This document shows positions 23,254 to 31,343 of a stretch of DNA of 64,000 bases, one piece after another. The DNA lies in contig JAHBXY010000028.1 of the NCBI GenBank assembly GCA_019636275.1, positions 1 through 64,000 on the forward strand, in the 5' to 3' direction. Numbering within the stretch: the first letter of the stretch is position 1; each line of letters opens with the position of its first letter. Position numbers and translations under genes: made by a program. The DNA comes from Planctomycetota bacterium (GTDB lineage: Bacteria > Planctomycetota > J058). The notes under the pieces are model-generated. The model was not told where the DNA came from, did no database searches, and was given only the letters and a program-made list of their open reading frames with translations.

Positions 23254-24782
23254 CGCTGAGGATCGCCTACGGGCGGCTGTGCCAGGAGACCAACGCCTTC
23301 TCGCCCGTGCCCTCGACGCTCGACGACTTCCAGCGCCTGCACCTGCTCGAGGGCGAGGCGCTGGCGGCCGCCTGCGCGCGCTCGGGCCACGAGGTCCCCG
23401 GGCTCATCAAGGACGCCGAGCTCTCCGGCCTGATCGCCGCCGCCCGCGCCGCCGGCCGGCCGGTCGAGACGATCCCGCTCGTCAGCGCCTGGGCCATGCC
23501 CAGCGGCCCGCTCGAGGCGGCGGCCTTCGTCGAGCTCCGCGACCGGCTGCTGGCGCGCCTGCGCGCGGCCGGGCCGGTCGACGGCGTGTTCCTCGTCCTG
23601 CACGGGGCCCTGCGCGGCACGGCCGAGCTGCCCGAGCCCGAGGAAGCCTTGCTCGAGGCCGTGCGCGAGGTGGTCGGGCCCGAGGTGCCGATCGCCGTGA
23701 CCATGGACCTCCACGGCGTCCTCACGCCGCGCAAGGTCGACCCGACCACGGTCCTCTGCGCCTACCGGACCAACCCGCATCGCGACCTGTTCCAGACCGG
23801 CCGGAAGGCCGGCCACCTGCTCCTGCGGGCGCTCGCCGGCGAGGTGCGCCCGGTCACGCGCTGGCGCAGCCTGCCGCTCCTGCTGGCCGGGGGCATGACG
23901 ATCGACCTGTTCGCCCCCATGCGGGCGATCTTCCGCCGCATGAAGCAGATGGAGCGCGACCCGCGCGTCCTCTCGGTCAGCCTGTTCATGTGCCACCCCT
24001 TCAACGACTCGCCCGACCTGGGCTGGAGCGCGCACGTCACGACCGACGGCGACGCGGCGCTGGCCGACCGCCTCGCCGACGAGCTGGCCGACCTGGCCTG
24101 GTCGGTGCGCGACGTGAAGCCGCCGCCGTTCCTCTCGCCGCAGGACGGGATCGCGACGATCCGGCGCGCCTGGCTGGCCCGGAAGACCGGCACCGTGTGC
24201 GTCGTCGACGTGTCGGACGTCGTCGGCGCGGGCACGCCGGGCGAGAACACGAACCTGCTCGCGGCGCTGCTCGCCGACGCCAAGGACCTCGTCTCCTACG
24301 TCCCCGTGCGCGACGCCCTGGCCGTCGACGCGCTCTGGGCGAAGGCCGAGGGCGACGCGGTCGACCTCGAGGTCGGCGGCCGCTTCGACCCGGCGACCAA
24401 CCCGCCCGTGCGCGTCGCCGGCCGGCTGCGCAGCAAGCACGCCACGGCGCACTTCGGCCGCGCGGTCGTCCTCGACCTCGGCCACGTGCAGCTCATCTTG
24501 ACCGAGCTGCCGCCGTTGCCGATCAAGCCCTCGTTCTACTCGAACCTCGGGCTGAGCCCCTGGCGGGCCGACCTGGTCGTGGTGAAGAACTTCTTCCACT
24601 ACCGGGTCTACTTCGCGCTCGTGCACCGGAAGTCGGTGCCGATCCGCACGAAGGGCGCGAGCGACCTCGACCTGCCGCTCACGAAGGGCGTGTTCAACGA
24701 CCCGGTCTACCCGCGCGACCCGGTGACCGACTGGCGGCCTGCGGATCGACGCAGGAGAGGCCTGGTCGCGGCCGGCACCTGA
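23250..24782 (+). CDS. M81-family metallopeptidase, microcystinase C (MlrC)-like
   Basis: 510 residues, the family length. Metal-site motifs are visible: VTMDLHGVLTPR, LFMCHPFNDSPDLGWS, and DVSDVVGAGTPGENTNLL in the C-terminal half; LVLHGALRG lies earlier. MlrC in Sphingomonas finishes microcystin degradation, but most homologues act on unknown peptides or amide-linked small molecules. GAGGAGG precedes ATG, which overlaps the TetR stop (ATGA). Presence in a TetR-controlled unit beside a PLP decarboxylase suggests inducible catabolism of one compound class. Confidence 0.88.
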   Translation: MTLRIAYGRLCQETNAFSPVPSTLDDFQRLHLLEGEALAAACARSGHEVPGLIKDAELSGLIAAARAAGRPVETIPLVSAWAMPSGPLEAAAFVELRDRLLARLRAAGPVDGVFLVLHGALRGTAELPEPEEALLEAVREVVGPEVPIAVTMDLHGVLTPRKVDPTTVLCAYRTNPHRDLFQTGRKAGHLLLRALAGEVRPVTRWRSLPLLLAGGMTIDLFAPMRAIFRRMKQMERDPRVLSVSLFMCHPFNDSPDLGWSAHVTTDGDAALADRLADELADLAWSVRDVKPPPFLSPQDGIATIRRAWLARKTGTVCVVDVSDVVGAGTPGENTNLLAALLADAKDLVSYVPVRDALAVDALWAKAEGDAVDLEVGGRFDPATNPPVRVAGRLRSKHATAHFGRAVVLDLGHVQLILTELPPLPIKPSFYSNLGLSPWRADLVVVKNFFHYRVYFALVHRKSVPIRTKGASDLDLPLTKGVFNDPVYPRDPVTDWRPADRRRRGLVAAGT

Positions 24783-24789
24783 GCCGGAG

Positions 24790-24795
24790 TACAAT
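24790..24795 (+). promoter_or_regulatory. -10 box abutting the AAA ATPase start (leaderless)
   Basis: TACAAT at 24790-24795 ends 6 nt before GTG 24802, so transcription should begin at or next to the start codon. No -35 hexamer is recognisable. Confidence 0.5.
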
Positions 24796-24801
24796 CGAGG
24801 G

Positions 24802-26058
24802 GTGGAGTTCCCCAAGCTGAAGCTGCGCCGGCTCAAGGTCGTGCGCTTCCGCAACGTCGCGCCGGGTTGCGAGCTCCGGTTCGACGACGGGGTGAACGTC
24901 CTCCTCGGCAAGAACGGCACGGGCAAGACCACGCTCCTGGCGTTGATCTCGTGCGTCATCCGGTCCGACTTCTCGACCTTCGCCAACGAGCCGTTCGAGC
25001 TGGAGTACGACCTCGGGCCCGAGCCGTCCATGAAGGTAAGGGTCGCGAACGAGGAGGCCTCCAGCGTTGTACCTGCGCCGGAGGTGCTGCCGTCGGAGGC
25101 CCGCTTTCGGTTGGCGTTGTGGGTAACCTTGACTGTCCCGGCGGGTGAGCTCCACGTCGAGTCTGATGGGGTCACTGTTCGATCGCGCATTGGAACTCGT
25201 GAGAAACAGGTTTCCTTGCCAGGGCATAGATTGCAGCACGCGGTTGCCTACTCGATGATCGAGCACAAGTTGGGGGATGATCCTGCTCAGCCTCACCTGC
25301 ACGGCATGATCCACACGCGCGAAGCGTATCGATTCGACGAGTCACTCGACGCCTTTCGTGCCATGACGGAAGTGCCCGCACACCTCTCGTATCGAGGTCC
25401 AGCTGCGGCATGGCCCACCACTCTCGTCGAGTTGAAGGGGGGCTGGCTGTCGGCGTTCCTCCCTTACCTTCCCAATCTGCCTGCGGGGGTGGACGATCGA
25501 ATCGAGCTGGACCTGGCGGGCCCGTTCTCGGACCCCAGGGCCGAGGTGCATGACTGGGCACCCATACTCGGCTTCGCGCGGATCGTCTGGATCGCGGACC
25601 TCGCCGAGGGCCAGCCCGGTAATCGCCGCTTCACCCGCTTCGCCTTCCGCCTGGTGCGTCACGACGGCTCCGCGCTGTCCCACGAGCACCTGAGCTACGG
25701 CCAGAAGCGCATGCTCGCCCTGCTCTACTACATGGCCTGCAACCCGCAGGTGCTCATCGCCGACGAGGTGGTCAACGGGCTGCACCACGAGTGGATCGCG
25801 GCGGTCATGGAGCGGATCCGCGACCGGCAGGCGTTCCTCACCAGCCAGAACCCGCTCCTGTTCGACTACCTCTCCGTCGACTCGGCCGAGCGCGCGGGGC
25901 GCATGTTCGTCCTCTGCAGCGCCGAGCAGGACGAGCGCGGCAAGACGACGGTCACCTGGCGCAACATGGACCCGGAGGAGGCCGCCCGGTTCCACGAGGA
26001 CCTGGCCGCGGGCGTCGAGTACCCGAGCGAGGTCCTGCTGCGGCGAGGCCTGTGGTAG
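24802..26058 (+). CDS. RecF/OLD-like AAA ATPase (ABC-type), first gene of a candidate defence module
   Basis: 418 residues. Walker A GKNGTGKTT at 36-44 follows an N-terminal strand-loop typical of SMC/RecF/OLD ATPases (LKVVRFRNVAPGCELRFDDG). The C-terminal half has an ABC signature (LSYGQKRMLALL, about 297-308), Walker B VLIADEVVNGLHHEW and a SQNPLLFDYL segment in place of the usual switch region. Such ATPases pair with nuclease effectors in OLD, Gabija, PARIS and retron-associated systems. The middle (about 25030-25570, residues about 77-255) uses many A/T-ending codons, unlike both ends, so the gene is mosaic. The next gene overlaps by 7 bp. Confidence 0.85.
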   Translation: MEFPKLKLRRLKVVRFRNVAPGCELRFDDGVNVLLGKNGTGKTTLLALISCVIRSDFSTFANEPFELEYDLGPEPSMKVRVANEEASSVVPAPEVLPSEARFRLALWVTLTVPAGELHVESDGVTVRSRIGTREKQVSLPGHRLQHAVAYSMIEHKLGDDPAQPHLHGMIHTREAYRFDESLDAFRAMTEVPAHLSYRGPAAAWPTTLVELKGGWLSAFLPYLPNLPAGVDDRIELDLAGPFSDPRAEVHDWAPILGFARIVWIADLAEGQPGNRRFTRFAFRLVRHDGSALSHEHLSYGQKRMLALLYYMACNPQVLIADEVVNGLHHEWIAAVMERIRDRQAFLTSQNPLLFDYLSVDSAERAGRMFVLCSAEQDERGKTTVTWRNMDPEEAARFHEDLAAGVEYPSEVLLRRGLW

Positions 26059-26882
26059 GGACGCCGCTCACGATCGTCCCCGTCTCGGAGGACGGCTCGA
26101 AGCGCACCCACGACACCTGGGCCCACCTGGTCCGCCGCCTGGCGCGGGCCGTCGAGCCCGCCTGCAGCACGGCGCCGTCGCTCCTGCGCGTCGAGGCGCC
26201 CACGACCTCGCTGAAGACGTCGGCGCGGGGCAGCGGTCTGCGGCGGCGGGAGCCGAGCGAGGTGGTCGTGGGCGAGCTCGCGACGCTGCTCCGGCAGGGC
26301 AAGTTCGTCCTCGTGCACATCGACGGCGACACCGTGTGGAGCCAGCGGACGACGAGCACCGCCGTCGAGCACTTCGACCAGCGCGTCGCCGAGCCGGTCC
26401 GCAAGCGGCTCGTCGCGGCGATCCAGCTCCAGGCCCGCCAGGGCGGCCCCCACCGCCGCCGTCAACGACCGACCGCCTCACCCGCGCCCGAGGCGCCTGC
26501 GCCCGACGCCGCCGCCCAGGCGGCCGCTGCCCTGGAGCGGCTGCGGCTCGCCTCGCCCCACTACTCGGTCGAGGCCTGGCTGTACCAGGCGACCGAGCGC
26601 GCGACAGCCCTCGCGAGGGCGCATCACGACGGGCGCGACGTGGAGACCTTCGAGACCTGGGCGCGCGACCGGGGCGCCGTGGACGAGGTGCACGGGCTGC
26701 CGGACACGGTCTGCCTCGGGCGCCACCACAACGCGGAGCTCGCGGCGGCGTTGACGGCCGCCGTGGTCGACGAGGTGGTCGGGACCGGCAAGTCGCTCGC
26801 GGCGTGCGTCGACCACCTGCGCCGGTGCGCGCCGCTCGTCGCCGCGCTCCGGGCGACGTCGGCGGCCGTCAGCGAGGAGTGA
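26052..26882 (+). CDS. TOPRIM-like (DUF4276/DUF4435-type) putative effector nuclease
   Basis: 276 residues. Three acidic motifs fit the TOPRIM pattern: PVSEDGSKR (E13), VLVHIDGDTVW (D91, D93) and YSVEAWLYQ (E174; the EAW motif is common in DUF4276-like proteins). A disordered Pro/Ala/Arg linker occupies about 130-160. TOPRIM proteins of this class are the partners of AAA ATPases in PARIS (AriB) and related systems and cut tRNA or DNA when triggered. GTG 26052 overlaps the ATPase stop, so the two are made together. The family call is by motif only; no signal peptide or TM segment is present. Confidence 0.65.
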   Translation: MVGTPLTIVPVSEDGSKRTHDTWAHLVRRLARAVEPACSTAPSLLRVEAPTTSLKTSARGSGLRRREPSEVVVGELATLLRQGKFVLVHIDGDTVWSQRTTSTAVEHFDQRVAEPVRKRLVAAIQLQARQGGPHRRRQRPTASPAPEAPAPDAAAQAAAALERLRLASPHYSVEAWLYQATERATALARAHHDGRDVETFETWARDRGAVDEVHGLPDTVCLGRHHNAELAAALTAAVVDEVVGTGKSLAACVDHLRRCAPLVAALRATSAAVSEE

Positions 26883-26885
26883 CGG

Positions 26886-28385
26886 CTACAGGTTCTTCTG
26901 GAAGAGCTTGAGCAGCGGCTTCGCCGACAGCTCGTAGCCCATTTCCTTGGCCAGCTCCTCGACGCTGAAGCGGTGCCCCGTCCACCAGCTCCGCTGGAGG
27001 AACGGCCCGCAGCGCGGGTTGCCCCACCACGACTCGTCGAAGTAGTGGAGCAGGTGCAGCGTGAGCAGCGGCTCGAACAGCCGCGCGCGGAGCTGCGTGA
27101 TCGAGTGCAGCGGGAAGCGCACGTCGTGCAGGTAGAGCTCCTTCGGGGTGCGCACGCCGATCGCCTGGCGCATGATCCCGTCGAAGACCTCGTCCATGCC
27201 CTCGGCCGAGCCGCGCTCGCGCAGCTGCAGCTCGTAGAGGACGCGCCCGCAGCAGAGGCGCAGGTCGTAGAGGCGCTCCAGGTAGGCCAGGATCAGGTAG
27301 TCGCGCGGGCGGCTGAACTCGAGGCTGCGCTTGAGCCACTCGGGGTCGAGCAGCAGGTGGCGGAACAGCGCCGCGTAGGCGAGGTCGAGCGACGGGTCGC
27401 CCAGCGCCCGCTGCTCGAACGGGGCGTCCGGGTTGATGTGCCCGAGGAACAGCGCGCGGCCGAGCGCGCCGAGGAAGGTCAGCCAGTCGCGCTGCCCCTC
27501 GCCCACCTCGAGCACGAGGCGCACGTCGTTGGGGACGTGGATCGCGCCCACGTAGGCGCGCGGCGGGCTGCCGGGCTCCGGCGTCTCGACCTCGACCGCG
27601 AGGCGCCCGCTCGCCGTGAGGTCGACGCCCATGCGCCCGAGGAAGCCCTTCGTGCGCTTCAGCATGTCGGCCGCGGTGAAGGCGTCGGCGTAGTCGAGGA
27701 ACCGCCCGGCCAGCACGTAGGGCACGTCGCAGCGGCGCGCGTCCTCGAGGTTCACCCCGAGCCGCTTGCGCACCGTCCAGCCCATGACCTCGCGGTAGAG
27801 GTCGCCCGTGCGCTCGAGGATCTGCCTGGCGAGCGCCCCCACCTCGGCCGTGTCGAGCCCGGTCGTCCGCCGCCGCAGCTCGAGCACGTTGGCCGCCCCG
27901 AGCGAGCGCGCGATCCCCTGCTCGACCGCGATCTTCTCGGTCATCAGCGGCACGAGCGTGCGCGCGGCCTCGAGGCGCGCCTCCTCGATCTCCGAGCGCT
28001 GCTCCCACGTCGGCGCCGTGGCCAGGAGCAGCTTCATGTCGCGCAGCGGCCGCCGCGAGCCGTCGGTCAGGTCGACGAGCACCACGCGGCCGTGGCGCGC
28101 GATCGCCGCGTCGATCGGCGCCAGCTCGCGCTGCACGTGCGCGCGGATGAGCCCCTCGCGCAGCAGCTTCAGGCTGGCCGCGTCCTCGGCCAGCCCGCGC
28201 TCCTCGGCGCGGGCCACCGCGCTCTCGACGACGTCGCGCGCCTCGGGGCGGAAGAGCTCCGCGTAGCTCTTGCGGATCGCCCGCGCCTCCGACTCGCGCC
28301 GCAGACCCCGATCCAGCTCGTACTGGTCGAGTTCGTGGCCGTTGCGGTAGGCCTCGAGTCCGCTGCGGATGGTGTCGACGTCCAT
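26886..28385 (-). CDS. Probable inactive M3-like (oligoendopeptidase-like) protein
   Basis: 499 residues, all-helical and without signal peptide or TM segments. Layout and several blocks (EEARLEAARTLVPLMTEKIA, FLDYADAFTAADMLKRTKGF, DLAYAALFRHLLLDPEWL, long C-terminal helices) recall M3/oligoendopeptidase F proteins. The zinc motif expected as HEXXH is absent: the corresponding part reads FLGALGRALFLGHINP. It would therefore be a pseudoenzyme, if the fold is right. Promoter TTGAAG-N18-TACAAT (28526 to 28497) gives a leader of about 105 nt. It ends 3 bp from the stop of the convergent TOPRIM-like gene. Confidence 0.6.
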   Translation of the reverse strand: MDVDTIRSGLEAYRNGHELDQYELDRGLRRESEARAIRKSYAELFRPEARDVVESAVARAEERGLAEDAASLKLLREGLIRAHVQRELAPIDAAIARHGRVVLVDLTDGSRRPLRDMKLLLATAPTWEQRSEIEEARLEAARTLVPLMTEKIAVEQGIARSLGAANVLELRRRTTGLDTAEVGALARQILERTGDLYREVMGWTVRKRLGVNLEDARRCDVPYVLAGRFLDYADAFTAADMLKRTKGFLGRMGVDLTASGRLAVEVETPEPGSPPRAYVGAIHVPNDVRLVLEVGEGQRDWLTFLGALGRALFLGHINPDAPFEQRALGDPSLDLAYAALFRHLLLDPEWLKRSLEFSRPRDYLILAYLERLYDLRLCCGRVLYELQLRERGSAEGMDEVFDGIMRQAIGVRTPKELYLHDVRFPLHSITQLRARLFEPLLTLHLLHYFDESWWGNPRCGPFLQRSWWTGHRFSVEELAKEMGYELSAKPLLKLFQKNL

Positions 28386-28496
28386 GAGGAACCCGCCGGA
28401 GGCCGCCTGCCCGGGCTCGAACGCCGCCCTGCCGCCACGCGGATGCGCTGGCGGCTGGACCTCGCCCCGAGAGAAGGCAGGACCCCCTGGGAGCGG

Positions 28497-28526
28497 ATTG
28501 TACCATTGGCCGGTTCGAGACTTCAA
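28497..28526 (-). promoter_or_regulatory. Promoter of the M3-like gene
   Basis: Minus strand TTGAAG (28526-28521) and TACAAT (28502-28497), spacer 18 bp; start site near 28490. Confidence 0.6.
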
Positions 28527-28616
28527 GGAACAGGCCACGGGCAGTCATGCACAATGTCTTGCGCCGACGAGCCTTGCGTCCGGTTGCCCTCGCCCTCGTC
28601 GGGCACGCGACCCTGG

Positions 28617-28645
28617 TTGACACGGTCAGAGGCGTCTCATACGAT
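28617..28645 (+). promoter_or_regulatory. Near-consensus sigma70 promoter of the small lipoprotein
   Basis: TTGACA (28617-28622), 17 bp, TACGAT (28640-28645). It is the best -35/-10 pair in the window, predicting strong constitutive expression. The leader is about 90 nt and includes the GC-rich hairpin-forming run CGCGCGAGCGCGCGCG. Confidence 0.75.
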
Positions 28646-28742
28646 ACGCAAACCACGTGAGCGCCTGGTCGCGCGAGCGCGCGCGTGGGGGCGGGCGGCC
28701 TCGACTCAACGGGGGCCGCGCGCACAGGGGGAAAGGGACTCC

Positions 28743-28922
28743 ATGAGGAAGCTGGCCACCGTGGCGCTGGTCGGGACGCTGTGCCTGGGTCTCAGCGGGT
28801 GCTTCACCCTGAGCTGGGCCCACAACCGTCGTCACATCCGCAAGATCATTGACGACCTCACGCTCCTGCACCAGGACATCGACAAGATCATCTTCGGCCT
28901 CGACCGCAACCCGGCCGAGTAA
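28743..28922 (+). CDS. Very small lipoprotein, 59 residues
   Basis: MRKLATVALVGTLCLGLSGC is a textbook lipoprotein signal with a GLSGC lipobox. The mature peptide is only 40 residues, rich in Asp, His and Ile (RRHIRKIIDDL, LLHQDIDKIIFGLD), probably one amphipathic helix. A strong promoter and the GGGGGAAAGGG ribosome site suggest an abundant structural lipoprotein, analogous in role (not sequence) to Lpp. Function unknown. It is followed by a long hairpin. Confidence 0.82.
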   Translation: MRKLATVALVGTLCLGLSGCFTLSWAHNRRHIRKIIDDLTLLHQDIDKIIFGLDRNPAE

Positions 28923-28947
28923 CGACGCCCGGCGCACGCCGGTCACT

Positions 28948-28989
28948 CCAGCCGCGAGACCCTGCGCATGGCGCAGGTCACGCGGCTGG
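28948..28989. terminator. Bidirectional terminator hairpin
   Basis: CCAGCCGCG (28948-28956) pairs with CGCGGCTGG (28981-28989), and CCTGCGC (28961-28967) with GCGCAGG (28971-28977), around an ATG loop, with a small internal loop. It lies between convergent genes ending at 28922 and 29016. Confidence 0.65.
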
Positions 28990-29015
28990 TCGTGTTGGTT
29001 CGCCGTGCTCGCGCG

Positions 29016-29969
29016 TTACGACGCGGCCGGCGCGCGCATGGCCGCGACCACGCGCGGGAGCGCGTCGAGGGCGCGCCCGTCCGGCGGCACGGTGAGGACC
29101 TCGACGCCGTCGATGTGGCGCAGCCAGGTGAGCTGCCGGCGCGCGAAGCGGCGCGTGGCCGTCTGCACCCGACGCACGACGTCCTCGGGCGGGGCCCCGA
29201 CGCCGCCGGCCTGGAGCCAGGCGAAGAGCTCGCGGTAGCCCAGCGCCTGGGCGGCCTCGGTCGAGATCCCGCGCGGGTCGGCGAGCAGGCGGCGGCACTC
29301 GTCGGCCCAGCCGAGCTCGAGCATGCGCAGGACGCGGGCGTCGATCCGCCGGTCCATGTCCTCGCGCTCGCGGCGCACGACGAACACGGTGCGCCGCAGG
29401 TCCGGCCGGACCTCGCGCAGGCGCCCACCTGACTCGGCGTGGAGGTCGCTCAGCGCGCGCCCCGTGACGGTGTGCACCTCGAGGGCGCGCACGACACGGC
29501 GCAGGTCGTTCTCGTGGATCCTGCCGGCCGCCGCCGGGTCGACCGCCCTCAGGCGCGCGTGCAGGGCCGGCGCGCCCAGGGCCTCGGCCTCGGCCGTCAG
29601 CGCCTGACGCACGGCGTCGTCGCGCGGCGGGGCGTCGCACAGCCCCTCCGTGGCCGCCTTGAGGTAGAGCATCGTCCCGCCCGAGAGCAGGAGCGGGCGC
29701 CCCTCCGCGCGAGCGCGGGCCAGCGCCCCGTCGAACACGGCCCGGAAGCGGCTGGCGTCGAAGCGCTCCCAGGGGTCGACGAGGTCCAGGCCGAACCACT
29801 CGCCCCGCTCGGCGGGGGCCGGCTTGGCCGTCCCCACGTCCATGCCGCGGTAGACCTTCATCGAGTCGCACGACACGAGGAGGGCGCCCGCCTCGCGCGC
29901 CGCCGCGCGGGCCAGCTCGGCCTTGCCGCTGGCCGTAGCCCCCATGATTGCAAGGACATGAATCGTCAC
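29016..29969 (-). CDS. miaA: tRNA dimethylallyltransferase
   Basis: 317 residues (family about 300-320). It adds dimethylallyl to A37 of tRNAs reading UNN codons. Motifs: P-loop GATASGKAELA, LVSCDSMKVYRGMDVGTAKP, the LLSGGTMLYLKA segment, and RRVVRALEVHTVTGRAL. The P-loop residue after the Lys is Ala where Ser or Thr is usual, so Mg-ATP contact may be altered. GTG 29969 is chosen for length, though the ribosome site is weak; promoter TTGTCG-N16-TATGAT (30080 to 30053) would leave a leader of about 75 nt. No hfq or mutL partner is adjacent. Confidence 0.93.
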   Translation of the reverse strand: MTIHVLAIMGATASGKAELARAAAREAGALLVSCDSMKVYRGMDVGTAKPAPAERGEWFGLDLVDPWERFDASRFRAVFDGALARARAEGRPLLLSGGTMLYLKAATEGLCDAPPRDDAVRQALTAEAEALGAPALHARLRAVDPAAAGRIHENDLRRVVRALEVHTVTGRALSDLHAESGGRLREVRPDLRRTVFVVRREREDMDRRIDARVLRMLELGWADECRRLLADPRGISTEAAQALGYRELFAWLQAGGVGAPPEDVVRRVQTATRRFARRQLTWLRHIDGVEVLTVPPDGRALDALPRVVAAMRAPAAS

Positions 29970-30052
29970 GCCGGCGCCCGTGTCAGGGGGATGACCGGGG
30001 CGTTCCGAGACGTCGTCTCTCCCCAAGTCTTCCCCATCGTGAAGAAAGCCCA

Positions 30053-30080
30053 ATCATAGGAGCCGGAAAGGGTTCGACAA
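30053..30080 (-). promoter_or_regulatory. Promoter of miaA
   Basis: Minus strand TTGTCG (30080-30075) and TATGAT (30058-30053), spacer 16 bp. It lies back to back with the rightward promoter at 30105-30133. Confidence 0.5.
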
Positions 30081-30104
30081 GCGGGCCGACCCCGGGGAAT
30101 TTCG

Positions 30105-30133
30105 TTGACGTGAACAACCAGGAGTGGTAGCGT
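30105..30133 (+). promoter_or_regulatory. Promoter of the FHA/coiled-coil operon
   Basis: TTGACG (30105-30110), 17 bp, TAGCGT (30128-30133). Transcription would start near 30140, so ATG 30138 is unlikely to be the start codon and ATG 30237 (leader about 97 nt) fits better. Confidence 0.55.
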
Positions 30134-30236
30134 AGCCATGCGTAAGTCACTGAAGCCATTTGAGATACAGCGACGCCTCGCCGGCCTTCCTGGCCAGGCG
30201 TCAGGCCCGGAACGGGCTGCGGATCGGCCGGATCGG

Positions 30237-31343
30237 ATGGTGTCACCCTTGGCCCCGCGAACTCCCCTGCGCGCGTCCGCTCGCCTGGCGTCCTGGTCGG
30301 CCTTCATGGCCGCCGTCGTCGCGGGGACGCTCTGCGCGGGGCCCGCGGTGGCCCAGGAGGGTCCGCCCCCCGGGCGCGCCCTGATCATCCAGGAGTCGAA
30401 CGGCTTCCCCGGGGGCGAGCAGACCACCGCCCTGTCGCGGCAGATGGTCACGGTCATCGGCGGCCGCCTGCGCGTCCTCGACCAGGCCCACGGGTGGGCG
30501 CTGTTCGTGTCGCTCCCCGACCGCACCGTGCGCGAGGCGTCGATCGCCCGGCGCGAGTATGTCGAGCGCGGCTTCGACTACTACGACAAGTACCGCCAGG
30601 ACCGCGCCAAGGCCCTGCGCGACCAGGCGGCCGAGTTCACCCGCCAGCGTCAGCGCCTGCAGGGCAAGACGAACGAGCTGCGCGCGCTCGAGCAGGAGTA
30701 CACGCAGATCGGCGGCGACCCGCGCAACCCGGGCAACATCGTCGCGCGCGTCGAGCACTTCCCGCAGGACACGCGCAAGGTGACGATCCTCGTCGACCGC
30801 GACCCGCGCGAGGTCACGCTCGAGCACTACCGGATCCGCGAGAACAACGCGTCGGACCCGGTGTTCGACCTGTGGATCACCCGCGACCTCAAGCTGCCGA
30901 TCGACGTGCTGGCCTTCTGGCGCGCCCTCGGCACCTTCGCCCCCGAGGTCTCGGAGCGGCTCGCGGCGGTGCCGGGTGTCGTGATCGAGTGCACGGCCGT
31001 GCTCGACACGGGGACGTTCAAGCGCCGCTTCCAGTCGCGCGTGCTCGAGCTCCGCACCGACGACCCCATGCTGAACGACACCGCGGTCACCCTGCCGGCG
31101 GCCTTCAAGGAGGTCGACCCCGAGGCGCAGGCGGCGGCCCAGGCCGCGGCGGCGCCGCGGGTGTGGTGCGTCATGACGGGGCGCACGATCGAGCCGGGCG
31201 AGGAGGTCGTGTTCATCGCGCCGAACCGCCGCCGCTACCACGTCGCCGACGCGCAGCAGCGCGCCGCGCTCATCCGCCTGCTCGGCGAGGGGAAGGAGCC
31301 GCCCTTCCTCAACGCGCCGGCCGCCAGCCAGGGGCAGAGGTGA
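30237..31343 (+). CDS. Secreted hypothetical protein with central coiled coil
   Basis: 368 residues from ATG 30237. A long signal peptide ends GTLCAGPAVAQEG. Residues about 90-160 form a coiled coil (YRQDRAKALRDQAAEFTRQR, NELRALEQEY). The C-terminal domain carries a lone CVMTGRTIEPGEEVVFI strand-turn. No family was recognised. ATG 30138 opens a longer frame but puts 50 charged residues before the signal core and lies at the predicted transcription start. The stop overlaps the next gene's GTG by 4 bp, so it is the first gene of a three-gene operon. Confidence 0.72.
   Translation: MVSPLAPRTPLRASARLASWSAFMAAVVAGTLCAGPAVAQEGPPPGRALIIQESNGFPGGEQTTALSRQMVTVIGGRLRVLDQAHGWALFVSLPDRTVREASIARREYVERGFDYYDKYRQDRAKALRDQAAEFTRQRQRLQGKTNELRALEQEYTQIGGDPRNPGNIVARVEHFPQDTRKVTILVDRDPREVTLEHYRIRENNASDPVFDLWITRDLKLPIDVLAFWRALGTFAPEVSERLAAVPGVVIECTAVLDTGTFKRRFQSRVLELRTDDPMLNDTAVTLPAAFKEVDPEAQAAAQAAAAPRVWCVMTGRTIEPGEEVVFIAPNRRRYHVADAQQRAALIRLLGEGKEPPFLNAPAASQGQR

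Noticed and set aside
22629-24782. Long version of the MlrC-like gene starting in the TetR gene
   Set aside because: ATG 23250 with GAGGAGG and ATGA overlap is the natural start; the upstream part is an out-of-frame reading of tetR.
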